18,693 nt of DNA from an uncultured Bacteroidota bacterium (GTDB lineage Bacteria; Bacteroidota; Bacteroidia; Bacteroidales; P3). The position numbers and the translations under genes were made by a program. Shown here piece after piece: positions 18,131 to 18,693 of this stretch (the first letter of the stretch is position 1; each line of letters starts with the position of its first letter). Below the pieces are notes generated by a model. That model worked only from the letters and a program-made list of their open reading frames with translations. It was not told the origin of the DNA and did no database searches. The stretch covers positions 1 to 18,693 of the forward strand of contig URCX01000018.1 in assembly GCA_900546465.1 (NCBI GenBank), read 5' to 3'.

Positions 18131-18205
18131 CTTTTTGTAATAAAGGAACTTGATATAGCAAGCATCGAAAACTATTTGAAGAATGAGGGGATTATCCCGA
18201 AATAA
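18131..18205 (+). pseudogene. Short reading-frame fragment after module copy A
   Basis: The frame ending in TAA at 18203-18205 encodes KELDIASIENYLKNEGIIPK, which has the composition of a real protein end (amphipathic helix, no low-complexity). It has no ATG start: the nearest possible start is a TTG at 18125. It lies downstream of the decayed promoter in copy A. It may be the tail of a deleted gene; family not recognised. Confidence 0.3.
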
Positions 18206-18220
18206 CAAACAAAGAATATT

Positions 18221-18466
18221 TTACTCGTTATTTTCTTCTGCAAGTTCTTTCTTATACTGCGTCAATACAGCTCGCAACAATTTCTTGTTCTTAGTTATTT
18301 CGGCGTACTCGATAAGAACATGAGCATTCAATAAGGGATACTCTTTCAAATCACGAAAGAAATCTTCCCTTGAAACGACTAAGTCTTTAATCATTTTTTC
18401 GTTCTTGCAGAAATCGAAAATGGTCTTTTCTTTCAAATTGCTGTAATCCGTATTTTTGTCTGTCAT
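18221..18466 (-). CDS. Small uncharacterised protein, 81 aa
   Basis: An 81-residue, probably all-helical, charged cytoplasmic protein: KTIFDFCKNEKMIKDLV, FFRDLKEYPLLNAHVLIEYAEI and KKLLRAVLTQYKKELAEE read as amphipathic helices. No signal peptide or membrane segment, and no family recognised. The ATG at 18466 has AAGGAG about 10 bases upstream (18476-18481), again a strong Shine-Dalgarno sequence unlike the core genes. It shares its upstream sequence with the 72-aa gene but not its protein sequence. It lies between module copies A and B. Confidence 0.65.
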   Translation of the reverse strand: MTDKNTDYSNLKEKTIFDFCKNEKMIKDLVVSREDFFRDLKEYPLLNAHVLIEYAEITKNKKLLRAVLTQYKKELAEENNE

Positions 18467-18473
18467 ATATACT

Positions 18474-18554
18474 TTCTCCTTATCTAATAAACGCAGAATT
18501 TCGGTTTTAGTTGTGATTTGCTTTCAAATTAGTATCTTTGCATCGCACAAATAA
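18474..18554 (+). repeat. Repeated intergenic module, copy B
   Basis: Homologous to 18041-18123 over about 80 bp. Its left end forms the Shine-Dalgarno region of the minus-strand 81-aa gene, and its right end holds a plus-strand promoter (18511-18540). The sequence shared with copy A ends at CAAATAA (18548-18554), after which the two diverge completely. Confidence 0.65.
18511..18540 (+). promoter_or_regulatory. Bacteroidetes-type promoter in module copy B
   Basis: TTG (18511-18513), 19 bp, TATCTTTG (18533-18540) on the plus strand, a consensus match. Transcription would start near 18547 and lead into the gene running off the right edge. Confidence 0.65.
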
Positions 18555-18558
18555 GAAC

Positions 18559-18633
18559 ATGACGGTGCATGAGATAATGAAGGGAAATGTTCGGAAGAAT
18601 TTGTTAGGGCAAGAAATATTTATTGTAAAATAG
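18559..18633 (+). CDS. Possible 24-aa leader peptide
   Basis: An ATG just inside the predicted transcript opens a 24-codon frame ending at TAG 18631-18633, three bases before the next ATG. The sequence (MTVHEIMKGNVRKNLLGQEI...) is not recognised. It may be a short leader or simply the untranslated leader of the following gene. Confidence 0.25.
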   Translation: MTVHEIMKGNVRKNLLGQEIFIVK

Positions 18634-18635
18634 AG

Positions 18636-18693
18636 ATGAAAAGTAGTAAGGATATTTATTTGGCGATTGGCGAGCGGCTATTGGCTCGCCGCC
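18636..18693 (+). CDS. Start of a gene cut by the right edge
   Basis: Nineteen codons from the ATG at 18636 (MKSSKDIYLAIGERLLARR) stay open to the window end. Too little is present to assign a family. Placement about 90 bp after a consensus promoter supports a real gene. An inverted repeat GGCGAGC/GCTCGCC lies inside it (18669-18675, 18684-18690). Confidence 0.4.
   Translation, partial: MKSSKDIYLAIGERLLARR

Overview
The window reads as chromosomal DNA of a member of the Bacteroidota, most likely order Bacteroidales. The reasons are: a fused lpxC-fabZ gene followed by lpxA; two C-terminal type IX secretion sorting domains; Bacteroidetes-type promoters (TAnnTTTG, several with a TTTG/TTG about 19 bp upstream); genes that mostly lack a Shine-Dalgarno sequence; a TonB-dependent receptor; and a YfhO-family membrane protein. 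The genus cannot be fixed from the sequence alone.

Left part (1-7382). The 3' end of a type IX secreted protein enters on the + strand and converges on a minus-strand YbiT-like ABC-F ATPase gene, with a shared hairpin terminator between them. Just upstream of the ABC-F gene lie a hairpin terminator and a tRNA-Arg(CCU) gene. Then, all on the minus strand, come infB, nusA and rimP, the classic rimP-nusA-infB translation/transcription operon, with a recognisable promoter ahead of rimP.

Middle part (7383-11713). An lpxC/fabZ-lpxA operon makes the first committed lipid A steps and ends at a strong terminator. Upstream is a two-gene operon with a 4-bp ATGA overlap: a secreted protein of unknown function containing a CxxC, then a secreted thioredoxin-like CxxC protein. 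A near-ideal Bacteroidetes promoter drives it.

Right part (11714-18693). A 5'-truncated type IX cargo remnant is followed by a TonB-dependent receptor gene. Between them is a striking array of five 5-bp CGGCG/CGCCG blocks that alternate in orientation at exactly 21-bp spacing. Divergent from the receptor is a yfhO-family gene with its own promoter and terminator. The last kilobase looks like accessory DNA. It holds two small minus-strand genes with unusually strong Shine-Dalgarno sequences, separated by a recurring stretch of about 80 bp that carries a plus-strand promoter, plus a small reading-frame fragment and the start of another gene running off the edge.

Most of the window is ordinary core genome. 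The parts most worth a second look are the 21-bp periodic array, the repeated intergenic module at the right end, and the tRNA/terminator arrangement in front of the ABC-F gene.
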